This document shows, in pieces, positions 23,641-36,120 of a stretch of DNA of 64,000 bases (positions within the stretch are counted from its first letter, which is position 1; each line of letters starts with the position of its first letter). Source of the DNA: Fragum whitleyi (lineage: Eukaryota; Mollusca; Bivalvia; Cardiida; Cardiidae). Under the pieces are notes generated by a model. The model searched no databases and was not told where the DNA came from. It was given only the letters and a program-made list of their open reading frames with translations. Position numbers and translations under genes: made by a program. The DNA lies in contig OX411552.1 of NCBI GenBank assembly GCA_948146395.1, forward strand, positions 6,957,686 to 7,021,685. The letters run 5' to 3'.

Positions 23641-25261
23641 AAAATAAAAAAAAATGGGACAGAAGAGGATATAAAGTAAATTCAAATCCACAAGAATGCC
23701 GAAAATAATAGGGAATATGTGAACACTTTGTTGAAATAAACAGATTCACCCTTGCTTTCCGAATCAAACACGTTACATCATTGAAACAATACTAGTCATG
23801 CATGAGACGTTTGTTTAAAGGTCGAGTTATTTATGGTTCTGTGATTGACATTAAATTTGCTATCATTACTGCCTTAATTATCCTATGTACCTAATTACGG
23901 TCCCCAATAATTGTTTCATTACCGAGACAATGTGGATTCCTGAATGGTGGAATAGTTGAATTATCTTTTTTTCACTTTTACATGGTATCTGCCATTAATT
24001 TGAAAATAAGGCGAAACAGTGTAAGCTATTCATTTGTCTGATGGATCGAAATTCGGGCTTCCTATAAGTATAACCGTTTCAAACGCCTGAATATGCATCT
24101 CTACAGAGATATGATCAGCTGGAGAACCGTATAGGATGTGTGGTAAAACGTTGAAAGCTACATGTAGAGACATTTGAGGCGACCATGCTTAGGTTAGTGA
24201 AATATTTTAGGCGGTTATTGACTCCGTTTAAACAAACCAGCTATATTTTCCGTTTATTTACTTAAAGCTTATATGATAATTATGATATGGGATATAATTC
24301 TAATAAATTTAAAACATACTGATGTTCGCAATTTAAACTTGAATTCCTTCCATTGTTGGGGTTGTTTTCTTTTAATTGTGCCATGATTATGACGGAACCT
24401 TTTTTAAAAAGAAATTAATCAGTGTCAATAATGAAAAAAGCGTCGACAGGATTTAGATAACTAAGCAATGGTGTACAGTACTTTCAAACGTAAATGAACA
24501 ATAAAGATAAAGGAAAAATTACAATTATTCACAAGAATTTCGAACGTAAATAATGTGTTTCATCTTATAACTAAACGATTTCCGTGTGATAACATCCCAT
24601 ATGATATTTTTATGGCATCACATGTGTATTTTTAGAACAATGACATGATGCGATTATCTTTAGGAATTTGCTTTACTGTTAGAAACATCGATGAAAATAA
24701 ACCAATTGAGATTATAAGATAATTATAATACGTTCTTAGTGTATTGTATGAAAACATATTTAACTCGGTTGTGAGAAATGAAAATTATCAATTCCCCCAA
24801 CCTCGTTAGATATTTTTTTTCAAACAAAACACGAGGTACGTCTTATATTTTTCTACTTTCACAAAAGTATATCATAAGGGAATTGATATGTTAAAGGTAA
24901 AAAAAGAGATTGTCTCATTACATAATGGCTTTGTCTACAATAAATAGCAAATGAAGCCTTATAAAGCGTGCGTTCGTGTCTGAAAACAGGCTAATAAAAT
25001 AAAATTTATGTTCAGCCTGATAAGAAGTTTTCAATGTAGAATGAGTGTATTATAGAAGCTAGACCTATTCAAGTCATAATTTTCTATATTTGAAACAGAA
25101 TTACGAACTAACATTGCCATATACCGATTCCTGATATGGCTTATACATGTTATTTTAGGGAATCACGATTTAAAAAGAAATATCTCTTTTCATTCGTAAA
25201 ATTCGGTAACAGTGTTTTCCTTATAATATCTTTTTCTTATTCATCTTGTTAAGAAAGAAAC

Positions 25262-26758
25262 AAAATAAATATTCAACCATTCAATATGCTTTCTAAAATA
25301 TATTCACTGATTTTCTTATGACATCGACCTTTCTTAAAATCAATAAATATATAAAGAAATAAAACGGTATAATACGTTTTTGTTTACAAATACAAACGAG
25401 GCATGCTTTAAATAACGCATTATTCCTGTAACAACAAAAGGTATGGATTATTTAATTTATAGTTACATGTACCTCTTATCACAAAAAGTCTTTGAAAACT
25501 GACGAAGTAAATGCATTACTTCGTCAGAGAAACGAAAGGTCGTCGAAAAAAAGGATTCTGCATAGCTTCTATGGTCAGAGGAAACTGAGGTGCTCTAGGA
25601 TAAAATTTGTAATTTGTCTGTACAACTCGATTCATAAAAGAGAACCTTAGTAGTCTTTTGATAGATCAGCTTAAACTTGTATAAGAAATGTTTATGAAGT
25701 ACTTAGTAGATTAAAGAAAGCTACGTCTAAAAATGTCAAAAAATGCTGGATTATAATAAAAGATGTATAAAAGGGCCTTATCGCCCCACAGGCTTTCAAA
25801 TATATATTATTGAAAAACTCGAGTCAGATATGGAAGTTTACAATGACATATCGAAAGAGGTCAAAAGATGGAAAGAAAAGCTGGTTTTATTGTAGGATAA
25901 ACCTTGTTTAGCCGTTTTGCAAAGTACATTTTTTTAAACAGTGTATCATTCGAGGTCTCTCGGGGAGTCTAGATAGCCTCTTTTTATCGTTTGGGATAGT
26001 TTACAAACCTATTATCGTTTTAATTTACTGTTCTGTTCTTGCTGAGCTTAAGAGTACTAGAAAACATACCGAAGTACCAACAAACAGTAATTCTTTATAA
26101 AATGTATTCACAATTCACAATCTTTTTCCCTTCCCAAATCATCACCACCGAAAATTAGTAAATGTTCTATAATGGTTTACATTTGTGGATTAGACCTAAT
26201 TCAAAATACTACAAATGATATTCAAAATGATATAAATGTCAGACGTGAGACATTTTGTATGATTCTATATCGAAAAGGAAGTACAAAGGTGACTGGATTA
26301 TATATGTTATGGCCCATAAAGTGGGTGAAAGGGAAAATGGTCGAGGGATGAGTTCGGAGAGATATGATTCAATTTCAAAGTTAATCCATTAAATCATGAT
26401 CATTCCCTGCCTTTCTTACGTATTTTAATTTAACCGTCAAGAATTGTATTATCGAATATAAAGACTAGATGAGACGCATTTGTTTTGTAATGCTACGATC
26501 GATTAGATCTACCATCACTTACAAGATGATTGACTTAAAACGGCGTGTGTAGTGTGCGTATTTATAATGTTTTATTTTTCTACTCTTAAAAGTTAAGAAT
26601 AAACTAAACATTATGTTTCATGTACCAGTTCAGTACAACCTAGTGGCATTAGTTCACTGGCAGTAACATTACTCTAAACTTTTATACGTGACAAAAAATA
26701 TTTTCGATGTTTATTTTATCAAAGGAAGTCGATAGAAATGGACAAAAATGAAACAGCC
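25262..26758. repeat. 1.5 kb block specific to copy B
   Basis: Copy A runs directly from gcaagaaacaaacc (20238) to ctcagggttggc (20264); in B these anchors are 1.5 kb apart. The block contains a perfect 12 bp-arm hairpin (ctgacgaagtaa / ttacttcgtcag, 25499-25527). I see no terminal repeats, target-site duplication or reading frame, so insertion in B and deletion from A are both possible. Confidence 0.7.
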
Positions 26759-27356
26759 ACTAGATCAGAAATGGGCTCAGGGTTGGCTATTTTGTCCATT
26801 CACCGTCATTTTTTGCCGCCCGTTCCACCTTTTTTCATCATTTCAAACACAACTGTGCCAATGAAGTTAACAATTTATAGAGGCGTACTTTGATAAAGTT
26901 CTACAAAAATCGTTGAGATAATTTAGTTTGATCCAAAGTCTATTTATCAAATTGCAGAATATTTAGACAAAAATGAAATCATCCTCATGCAAAACCATAC
27001 TGTCTACATGTTTGATATGTTGTATGTAGCTTCGCGTGAGTGTTGTTGAAATTATGAAATCATTCATACAGTAGGGGTTCCACAATAGTTTTGTCCGATA
27101 ACTCCGAATGTTACCAAGAAACAGAGACAATTTTAAGAATCGTCTACCAAACTATACGGCCTAAAGGTCTTATATATTGCGCAGTGGCTACCGTGCTGTA
27201 CTCATATTTAGTTCACTGCTCCATCCCTTCTCTCTTGTACTTTTGATATATTTTGTGTATGGACAAGGACACATATGGAATACATTAACAGCTATTTTTG
27301 GGGTTAATCCTTATTCTGTGTGTAAATGGTTGGGCATTTTAATATCAAAACTTAAA

Positions 27357-28590
27357 CTAAAAACATACATGAAATACATTTCATTGGATAACTTATGGTG
27401 CAATTTCAGAAAGTTAAGCAAAGTCCGCGTTCGTATGAACACAATGCACAATGTTCGTATCTGGATGACGGAATTAAGAATTTCGTGAGACTGTTGTGAA
27501 AACATAGTGAAAATAGTATACAGAAAATATTTGCCGAAAACAAAGAGCAATTTCCCTCTTTTAATTTGTTGTATCTCTCTAGATTATTACACAGAAATAT
27601 GGGGAGTGATATTGACAACTCGTCGAATTTGGAACTCAAATCAGTTTTCGCATAACTATTTCCTGTTACCTAAAACAGCCAGATTGTATGGTTTTGTGGT
27701 TTCACTCCCTTACAGCTTCTCCTATAGTAAGATTTATCTGCTTTTGTGACATAGTAGAGTTTGATTAGACTCCAAATTCTGTTTTCTAGCAAAAGCTTGG
27801 GTTTCAATGCAGATAAGAATGAGTCAACGATAGTTGCTTCGTTAATTGGCCAGTGACTTGTAGTCGAACTGTACGATGACATTCTACGAGATCTCATGTT
27901 GCTAAAGAGCTACATGATAAAAAGTGATGTCGATTTATATAAATGCTTATTTAAGTTTGTTAAATGTTCTGATCAGTCATGGTGCGGCTTTGTTCATCCG
28001 CGTTAATTGTATATTCATGATGTGCATTATGTGCACTTGCAATTAAATGCGATTTTTTGCTGTGGCAATCCGCAATAACTGAACTGAATGCAACTTAAGA
28101 CAGAAAATTCATCTACTGCGAGAGGCAAAAGCAAAGCTTTCTTAATCAAATATTTTAACCGAGCAGAAAAAGATTGCAAATAGTGTGAATGTATTCTTAT
28201 AAGATCGTTTTACAATAACGTATCGTGTATGGTACGATTATTCATGGCGGTAATAGGTGTACTTTTCGATGTATTTGAACTGTTCTTTTCGGACTAAGTA
28301 TAAAGTCAATAAAATCAATTATAAATATAATGATTAAATTACAAAACTGACTACAAACGCTCTTTAATTGTGTGTGTTAGAGAACAAAGTGGCTTCCTAG
28401 AACTTTGGTTTTTATAGAGGGATCGATTCCGATCGAAAAAAACAACTTCTAATCTTTATAAATATACAAAGATCATGTCCGGAACCCTTTCTTGCATCGG
28501 GATCAAGGGACATTCTCAGGAATAACAACGGTATGATAAGGAGTCAAGCTCACTGAACACACATTTTGAAATTAATTTGCCTTCAGAAAC
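27357..28590. repeat. 1.2 kb block specific to copy B
   Basis: In A, atatcaaaact (20842) is followed within about 20 bp by ttcacaattcgcttagg; in B they are separated by about 1.2 kb. Several short frames occur on both strands, none with a recognisable domain. No clear terminal repeats. Confidence 0.7.
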
Positions 28591-28867
28591 TTCACAATTC
28601 GCTTAGGTAAGTATTTCATATGGTCAAACAGACATAAATGATGTATTATTATGGTTCGGTAATCTGTGAAGCTTTAAAAGCGTTTAAATGCCATCACTAC
28701 GTAATCGATCCCTAGATAGCAACTAATGAATAAATCTTATCTGCTTCTTATTTCAATTAGCGCTTTCGATAGATTGAGGGAGTTATTTTCCTGAACGATC
28801 ATCTGGTTTGGTTTCGGTATGATGACTTTAGAGGATTTCATATTCCTATGTGTTAAATTTCAGAATT

Positions 28868-28945
28868 AAAAATCATCGTAACATTGACAACCTCAATGAA
28901 TTTCGAGTTATTTTGGTGTGAAACTGATTAAATGGGTCTCTGTTT
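28868..28945 (+). mobile_element. TACAGTTA-family left-end fragment in copy B
   Basis: aatcatcgtaacattgacaa and tgaatttcgagttattttgg; paralogue of 21135-21210. Confidence 0.55.
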
Positions 28946-30882
28946 TGAAATAAAGGAAAGGGGGATTATAGTATTTTAATCATTCCGTTCATTTTGAATG
29001 AAATGACCGATACTATTACTCCCTCTTGGTTCGACATACATTTTTTCTTCAAAAAAGAACTGTGTGTCGATCTTATCCCATTAAGCCGATACTGTTTCTT
29101 TGAATGTATGGTGTCGTTATTTGCAGTAAAAGAAAGATTAAAATTCTAAAGTACTGAAGGCAGACTTTTTATGCAAATGGATAAATGACGTTTGAAATAT
29201 AGCTGGTATCTCCTTTAGTTAAAGCAAGCGAAATAAGTTCTATATACTGCTAAATTCCGTAATTTAATGTTGACAAAAGAATAATGATAAACATATTTCA
29301 CCGCTTTCTTTAGAATATTATTTCAAGTATGTTTTAATCTATCCAAAACAGTTTTTTTTTTTTTCAAAACAGTTGATAATATTTTTCAGACTCACAAATA
29401 TTTTAGTATACTCCAAGAAAAAAGAATCGGTAAAGCATACAATCACAACGTTTTATTTTTGTCTGCTCGTCTTTTTCTCCATCAATACTCAGAAAACGGA
29501 AAGTAGGGTTTCGTTAATTTCGTTGGGAATAGATAAACCAGTTCCTTGTTATCGCATCGCGTTATGGTTAATGTAAAATATTTTTGAATCAATTTCATTA
29601 CTGCTTCTTTTTTAAAAAAAGTTTGCCCATCTAAACACTATATCAAATTGAAGCTGTAGATGGGCACAGATAGTTGCATGATATAAGAGGCCCCATCTCA
29701 TAACAGAAAAGCCAAGCCATTATGGAAAAAGAGATATTTTGTTCAAAACCAACTACATGTACTTCATCTTGGCTGGACAAAATTTGCCTAAATTTGATAG
29801 AAAGTAAACAGACACGCCTACTATAGATCCTCGAGCAAGACTCAGATCCGAGAAACCGTTATCTACTATCATTCTCAATCTAAAATTGATCTTCGATCAC
29901 TCACTTGAAATTGCTGGTCTATAGGTACTGTTACAAACTATGAAATAAAATTCAGTCTCAAAGGCTCTTTTGAAACAACTCATTTCCATTTATTTTGTCA
30001 ATATTCAAGTCAAACCGGTTTGGTCTGTTTTTAAATTAAGTGTTGCCTAAAGTGCAACATCACACCAAAATGCTGTGAAAAAAATCCATGTATTCATTTT
30101 AACGTTTAGTTTTTTTTCAAGTCAATACATTTACCGTTTGTAAAATAGAAATTAATATATAGCAAAACCTTACCGGTATATGAACTATTCATGTCCAATT
30201 ATGTTAGGAAAATCTAAAAGTTGATAAAATCAGAATAACATGACATAAATGGTATTTGTGTTTATAGAATAAGTCAAAATAAATTGCTTGCATGGCTACG
30301 TTTTGAGTCCGGGTTTTATGCCAACGGTTATATGAGTACCTGGGTTGTACTTTAGACTGTTAAAATATGAATCCATTTTATCCAACCTTCATGCAGTTGC
30401 TTCTTCTGTACATAATGACCCCTTTTTACAATGTTTTGGCTATACCGCTTAAGCAGTCTTATGTTGTTTAACTGCTTGTGCTTATAAATAGCTTCAGTTT
30501 GATAAATAATTTTCCTGGACATACTGCCTTTTCTCGGCAAATAAAGTACCCTTTGAATTAGGTCTATAATACTTTACATGAACCATAATAAAGGAAATTC
30601 TGAAAAATGGTTTGTGTATACTCAGCTGATAGAGAAGTATTCATTTGTCATTTTCTTTTGTCTGTTTGAATGGGCTTTGACTGCCTTCATTGATTTTTCA
30701 ATTATATCTCGGCTACTCTGGCACCTGACAACGAATACCTAATAAACATATAACAAACACCACTATTATTGTAAAATAAAAGTGAACCGTAAACCATTTT
30801 CTTTCGTAAGAATTTGATAATTTCCGTGGAGTCATTCAAAAGCTAAATAAAAATTATATTCTAAATTAAAAAGGGCTATAAA

Positions 30883-30965
30883 TGGATGAGTGGTGCAGTG
30901 GTTTAATCAGTCAGTCTGTTATGATTTGTGATTTGGCAGTGTTGGTTCGAATTGCACCAAAGGTT
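30883..30965 (+). mobile_element. tRNA-like SINE head
   Basis: gtggtgcagtggtttaatca resembles a pol III A box, and gttggttcgaattgcacc (about 30941-30958) a B box, about 50 bp apart as in a tRNA. The acceptor stem does not pair well, so a functional tRNA is unlikely. Confidence 0.5.
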
Positions 30966-31500
30966 TAGGACAATGCAAATATGAACGTTTGTCTATTGTT
31001 TTTCGTTCATAATCTTTCATGTATTATTTTTATTATAATTTCAATTAAACTATTTTATTCTTTTTATATATGATACATGTATACATATATTTCAATATAT
31101 TTATACAATATATAAACATTTGAATTTAAAAAAATCACTTTCGCTAGCTGTGCCCGTTGAGTTAATTTCAGAGTCTGTGTCATCTTAACAAATGTATATA
31201 ATTATCCTATGTGTAGGTCGTTCGGCACTGTAGTTGTCATGCAATTTCATGGTATCAAGCTCACTTTCAACAGGGCGAATAGCAGATGTCCATCTTTTCC
31301 TTAAAATTTCCTGGAATACATCGGTTGTCTGTTTCAGGACGTCGTATAAGTTGAAATGATAAAAAGAAAAGTGTTGTTTGTTCATCATGACATGTAAATT
31401 TATGTATTTTTGCATTTAATCTTTCTAACTGATAGTATAAAGTTAGTTTTTCATGCATTTCTATAATAAGATATGCTGTGGCCTAAGGTTCAATCAAAAC
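30966..31500. other. Anonymous AT-rich sequence
   Basis: TA-rich stretch near 31060-31120; otherwise nothing recognised. Confidence 0.45.
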
Positions 31501-31504
31501 ATTT

Positions 31505-31885
31505 TTAAATCCAACTCATTAGGGAAGAATAGCTGAAAGCATGCTCATTTGGGAAGTCACTTGCACAAATGCTAAACTTGAATGTGATGTATCCAAACCT
31601 GAATGTAAAATTTCTCTGTAGAACAACGGTTTTCAGCTGACTCCAGATGAGCTCTTTCGGATTAAGATCAGGCTGATCGGGTGGTAAGCGTAAGACTTCG
31701 TGATCCTGTTTCCGCATAACTCCGTCGATTTCGTAAGTTGGATCCGGTTTGTTGAGGCGCAATAGCTCTGGGGGTCGAGCTATAACAATGTGTTTCGAAG
31801 TTTACGAAGCTTACGAAGTCTTTCCACACAAATCCCAATCGTCGTAATGTTCCTCGCAAATGCTGACGTCTTACAGGGTATCCGA
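31505..31885 (-). pseudogene. DDE-superfamily (Tc1/mariner, IS630-related) transposase fragment
   Basis: Minus-strand translation has two recognisable pieces. One, around 31825-31885, reads VRRQHLRGTLRRLGFVWKD, like the helix-turn-helix to catalytic linker of Tc1/IS630-type transposases. The other, around 31590-31760, contains TYEIDGV, HEVLRLPPDQPDLNPKELIW and SQLK. This matches the late catalytic-core motif (typically LPP-Y-x-P-x-LNPIE-x-x-W) that ends with the third acidic residue region. The first two catalytic Asp positions are missing. The two pieces lie in different frames only about 60 bp apart, so most of the core was deleted. The gene is dead. Element ends were not found. Confidence 0.8.
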
Positions 31886-32340
31886 TACATTTCTTTTAAG
31901 CTGAAAGAAAGTTCTTCAACGTTGTTGGTCGTTTCCTGTGATCGTAGGACTCATTGAATGTGTGATGGTGGTGGCATCATATTCGTCAAATGGCTAGTAT
32001 GGCCCCTTTTCCGTCGTGTTAGAAAAGACACCCCGTTTTCCCGCAGCTCTTTCCTTAGCCGGAAAATATTTCGCCAGGACATTCCAGCAGGACACTCCAG
32101 CAAGCTCACTCGTAGTTGTAATAAAAAACTTATCCTTTCCCTGAGAGCCTTTTAGATGCTGAGCAACCTTGGAAATATTTTTTTCTCTTTCCGTCGTAAA
32201 ACTTTTCCTGAAGTACCCAGGTATGAACTTTAGTGATGTGCTCGAAATGGATATATAATCCAAAACCGGTACAGCCCGTACATATAAGGTAGAGTAGAAA
32301 ATAAGAAATCAAAGAAAAGTGGATAGATCGGAGACGAAAG
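31886..32340. other. Anonymous sequence
   Basis: Could include the 5' part of the transposon above, since open frames on the minus strand continue to 32357, but none reads as transposase. Confidence 0.4.
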
Positions 32341-32420
32341 ATAACTCTATTTGCCAAGTATCGAACCCACTACTGCCGGGTCGACAGCTCCGATCCTTAC
32401 ACGTTATCTTGTTATAGAAG
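32341..32420 (-). mobile_element. tRNA-like (B-box) fragment
   Basis: On the minus strand, gtagtgggttcgatacttgg is a good pol III B-box match. An A-box-like aagataacgtgtaaggatcg lies upstream. Probably a SINE head of a different family from the one at 37.8 kb. Confidence 0.45.
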
Positions 32421-32542
32421 AAGTTTTGTATTTTATTTTAAACTTTGCTAATGTAAGTCTAATTTTGAATCATGCGAACCGAATTTTTTATCAGGGTCAA
32501 GAGCAAAGTTTTATCAGCGATAAGTCAACTTTGATTAAAAAT

Positions 32543-32725
32543 TCCATAACATGCTTTCCTAGCCTCCAGCTGCTATTCCTCATAGGTTTATCTTTATCAA
32601 CTCATTAGTGTGATTAAAAAAAAGCCAAAAAAGATGAGTGCCAACATCGGGGATTGAACCAGGGACCTTTAGATTGACAGCCCGACGTACTACTAATGCA
32701 CTATGACGGTGTCATTAGTCCTTTG
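32543..32725 (-). mobile_element. tRNA-headed SINE, 3' truncated
   Basis: Reading the minus strand, the head has A-box-like catagtgcattagtagtacg and B-box ggtccctggttcaatcccc. The conserved body follows, ending near aggctaggaaagcatg. The tail is missing. Same family as 37769-38046. Confidence 0.8.
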
Positions 32726-33056
32726 CTAGATTCTTTTATATTGTTCGTCGAAAGTAAAGTAACAATTTGTAAGCAATGCATTTTATGCCACACATACGAT
32801 ATTGTGATTCTTCTCAGATGCATGTATAAAACGATCGTAAAAGAGTCTGAAAATAACTGGTAAGAGAAATAAGCATGTGCGTGACATTTCCAACATTTTC
32901 AATTGTGCGGTATGCGTTAGATCTTGTTATATTTTGAAATGAAAAAAAAAAATCAGAAAATCGGTTGAAAATATATTTGAGGGTCGGCGATTTTTATATC
33001 ATCCTTTAGCTACTTGTTAGCCAATACTTGGGGAGCGTTTCCATCAAATAATTTTT

Positions 33057-33845
33057 CTATGCCCCAGCATCGAAAGATCGGGGGTATATTGATTAACCGT
33101 TGTCCATCTGTCAGTCTGTCTGTCAGTCTGTCTGCAAAACTTAACCTAAAAGATAACATTGTCAATATTTTCAAGGCTATTCAAGATGGAAGCCTCGTAT
33201 TTGACACGATGATTTATCCCAATATGACGCATCTGCTGAAACCAAAGTCAAGGTAATGAGAAAAGGTCAAGGTCATTTGTCAAGGTCAAATAACTCAAAA
33301 ACTTAACCCAAAAAACTAAACATTGCTTATATATTCAAATCTATTCAAGATAGAAGCCTAAAATTTTACAGGATGATCGATCTCAATGATTTGCATCTGC
33401 TGATACCAAAGGCTAGATCATGTGACAAGGTCAAGGTCATCTGTCAAGGTAAAAAATATTGAAAAATTAACAAAAAAAACCCTTGAATTGGTAGTATCTT
33501 CAACCCTATTCAAGATACAAGCTTCATATTTGGCATGGTGATAGAGCTTAATAATGTTCATCTGTATAAAATCAAGACTAAGGTGATGCCACAAGATCAA
33601 GGTTATCTATCAAGTAAAATCTTCGTAAATAACTTTACATTAAAACTATATATATTTTCAGTTCAGTCAAGCTTATTTTAGATACTTTTCTCATAATTTG
33701 CATGATGAAAGATCTCAGTGATGTGCATCCGTAGGTATCAAAGTCAAGGTCATGTTACAAGGTTTCAGGTTGTCTGCCAGGGTCAACATTAAAAAAAATG
33801 CTGTTACGGGGGCTTTTTTGTTTCACAAACACATCTTGTTATATT
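33057..33845 (-). mobile_element. Tandem-core mobile element, about 165 bp units
   Basis: Left end tatgccccagcatcgaaaga is the reverse complement of the right end of the element at 3530-4505. The interior has four diverged units marked by caaggtcaaggtcat..tgtcaagg near 33260, 33425, 33590 and 33757. The right end is gggggcttttttgtttcaca..aacacatcttgtt. A short (gtct)n run with cagtctgtctgtcagtctgt lies just inside the left end. No reading frame. Confidence 0.75.
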
Positions 33846-35580
33846 TACTCTTTACTTCCAGATAGTCAATGGGCGTTATATATGAATTTCTCCATTTTCC
33901 TTTTTTTTTCTCTGTTTGTGTAGGTTTAATTTTTTTATTTTCTCTTGTCACTATATACGTTTTCTTACGGATTATAAACAAACCAGTGAACGTTTTTCAT
34001 TTTTTAAAATACCGGACAAAGTATTAAAAAAAGGTAATTTAGTTTAGAAAACAATTATAACTCAAAATCGCAGATTCTGAGATAATCGGAAGGATTGTCG
34101 CTCTTAATAAAATTGTAGGCTTTCAATCAATATTTTCTTCGTTAGACTGAATTAACGCTTTACTGATAGTCGTTTGATCCTCTTAATTATTATCATTATG
34201 TCTCAATAAAAGGACAAAATGAATGTTGATTAGTGCAAACCATTTAGCTAGGTCAATTAATAAGTGGTAAATCTTCACAAAACTCGATGCACTTATATAC
34301 ACAAACACTAATAAAAAAATACAGAACAAGCCATTTTACAAACATTTTCTATGGAAAGAAGTTTTTTTTTTTTCAATTTGGCAATTTAAAAGTTCAATTT
34401 TCTAAATTTGAATTTATCCAATTGAACTACTTTAAAGACATCGGGCGAACAAAATTATTCAGATGACTCCTTTCAGTTCTCATCCGCATGATTAAAATAA
34501 CATATTAGAAAAATGAGCGAGAACTGAACACTGATAGTAAATAGAATTTTGCATGTAGTTACAAAAATATTTTTCAGTGGAGGCCAGGATTCAACATCGT
34601 AAATAGATCAAACTATAGACTAAATTTGTTATGTATTGCATTAGATATGTGTATTGCTAGATTAATCCACCTCATATGATTTCAATTATTGAAGATTTGT
34701 AGTTTGAGCAGCCACTCGAAACGCGTTTTTTTATTTTTTTTTAATTTCGAATCATCTTCAGTAAAAATCGTAACGCATTCGTTGTTCACGGATGTCACCT
34801 GACTGGTTATTGTTTCTAACACTATTACGTGTAAAGGTTTATACGGTATAAACAACGGTGTCAAGTTCAAGAGGTCACGACACGTGTTTCCTGTAAATGA
34901 CTACAAGTTGCAATATCAAAAGCTTAGATAAAAACATGTCTTAACAGTGTCTTGACACAATTTTCTTTTGATCTAAACCCTCGTTATGAAAAATCATCCA
35001 TAAGGCCGATTATTATTGCAACTTATTTTTATATTTAAAGGGGATTTTTCCTTATTTTCACATGATAAAGAATTCAAGTATCACGCCCAAAAGGGAGTTT
35101 ACTCTTGAGAATTTAGGTTCATTGCGCAACAGGAAATTTCGACTACATTGGTACCACGTACTTGTTCACGCAGTATAGTTTCCATAAATGATTCACTGAT
35201 ACAATGGCACAACATCACAAAAAAACGTCTTTTCGGATTCTTTTAAACACAAAACGAAACCTTTGATTTCATCATTCGGGAAAATATTTTGCTATATATC
35301 GAATAAATCAACACAGCCTTTTATTGTCTAATACGGGATGTGACGTCTACGCCGTTTTATATCTCTTAAGCGACGTTTACGTTCAAGCGCTTTATAGGAC
35401 GTCAAATAACGTTACATGTGAAAATGCATCCTTTACATTGTACCTCAATCGTTGTTCGGTATGCAGTTTGGATATTCATGATGATATATGAATCTAGTTT
35501 GGCCTTGCATTTTAAAATGGAATCTCATTGAGGTTTCTTGTATTTTAAACGCAAGTTCTTTAGAATCATTCAATAACTAA
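33846..35580. other. Anonymous AT-rich sequence
   Basis: No gene or repeat recognised. A small CpG-containing cluster with two ACGTC sites lies at 35335-35425. Confidence 0.5.
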
Positions 35581-35584
35581 CCTC

Positions 35585-36120
35585 AAATTTGACCTTTGAC
35601 CACTAACTGTGACCCTGCCATTGATGCTAAAAACTAAAAACTTGCCAATGAGAACTTAACATACCAAAGAGTAAATGACTGGGGAATATGCGACGAGTTA
35701 TCATGAAATCCATTAAAAAATATAAGAAATAGTGTTAAAACAATAATAATTTACCCCTATTTTAAACTTTGACCTCTTTGTCTGACCCTGACCTTCGATC
35801 AACATACAAAAGGATTACACATGCATCAGCGTCCCGTGATGGTAAATACTTTTGTTCAGTTATTTGAAAACAATGTATGAATACCAGAAATATAGAGTGG
35901 TCCAAGGAGACAGTATGTTAAATAATGACAAGTTGTCTTTTAAAAATTCTAGGTCATCTTTCAAATCAATATTACCAAGAATTTTTTGCAGAAATACAAA
36001 AAATCAAATTGTATATTTGATGCCCGTGTTAATCTCTATATGTATGCAAAAGTTTGTTGCACTGGCTTTATACTTTTGAAATGAAAAAAAAATCACTCTC
36101 AATTTGCAAGGACATCAAGG
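35585..36120. repeat. tgacctt-rich diverged repeat
   Basis: tttgacctttgaccactaac..tgtgaccctgcc and ttgacctctttgtctgaccc..tgaccttcgatcaac recur about 180 bp apart, the style of the tandem-core elements. Ends not identified. Confidence 0.4.

Larger units (their letters stand above)
22709..30674 (+). repeat. Segmental duplication, copy B
   Basis: Paralogue of copy A, beginning immediately where A ends. Both copies end tttgtctgtttgaatggg (22691-22708 and 30657-30674), so the junction A/B is the expected head-to-tail joint. B has two extra blocks, 25262-26758 and 27357-28590, and a contracted mollusc repeat at 23441-23640. Confidence 0.9.

Noticed and set aside
27177..27897. Cluster of short frames on both strands in the B-specific block
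   Set aside because: They overlap on opposite strands, none has a recognisable domain, and one crosses the edge of the block, so they look like chance frames.
30352..30540. 62-codon minus-strand frame rich in Lys and Arg
   Set aside because: The paralogous segment in copy A (about 22.4-22.57 kb) does not preserve the frame, so no coding constraint is apparent.
33057..33845. Possible CRISPR-like array of regular repeats
   Set aside because: Units of about 165 bp are diverged copies throughout, with no unique spacers; the context is eukaryotic.
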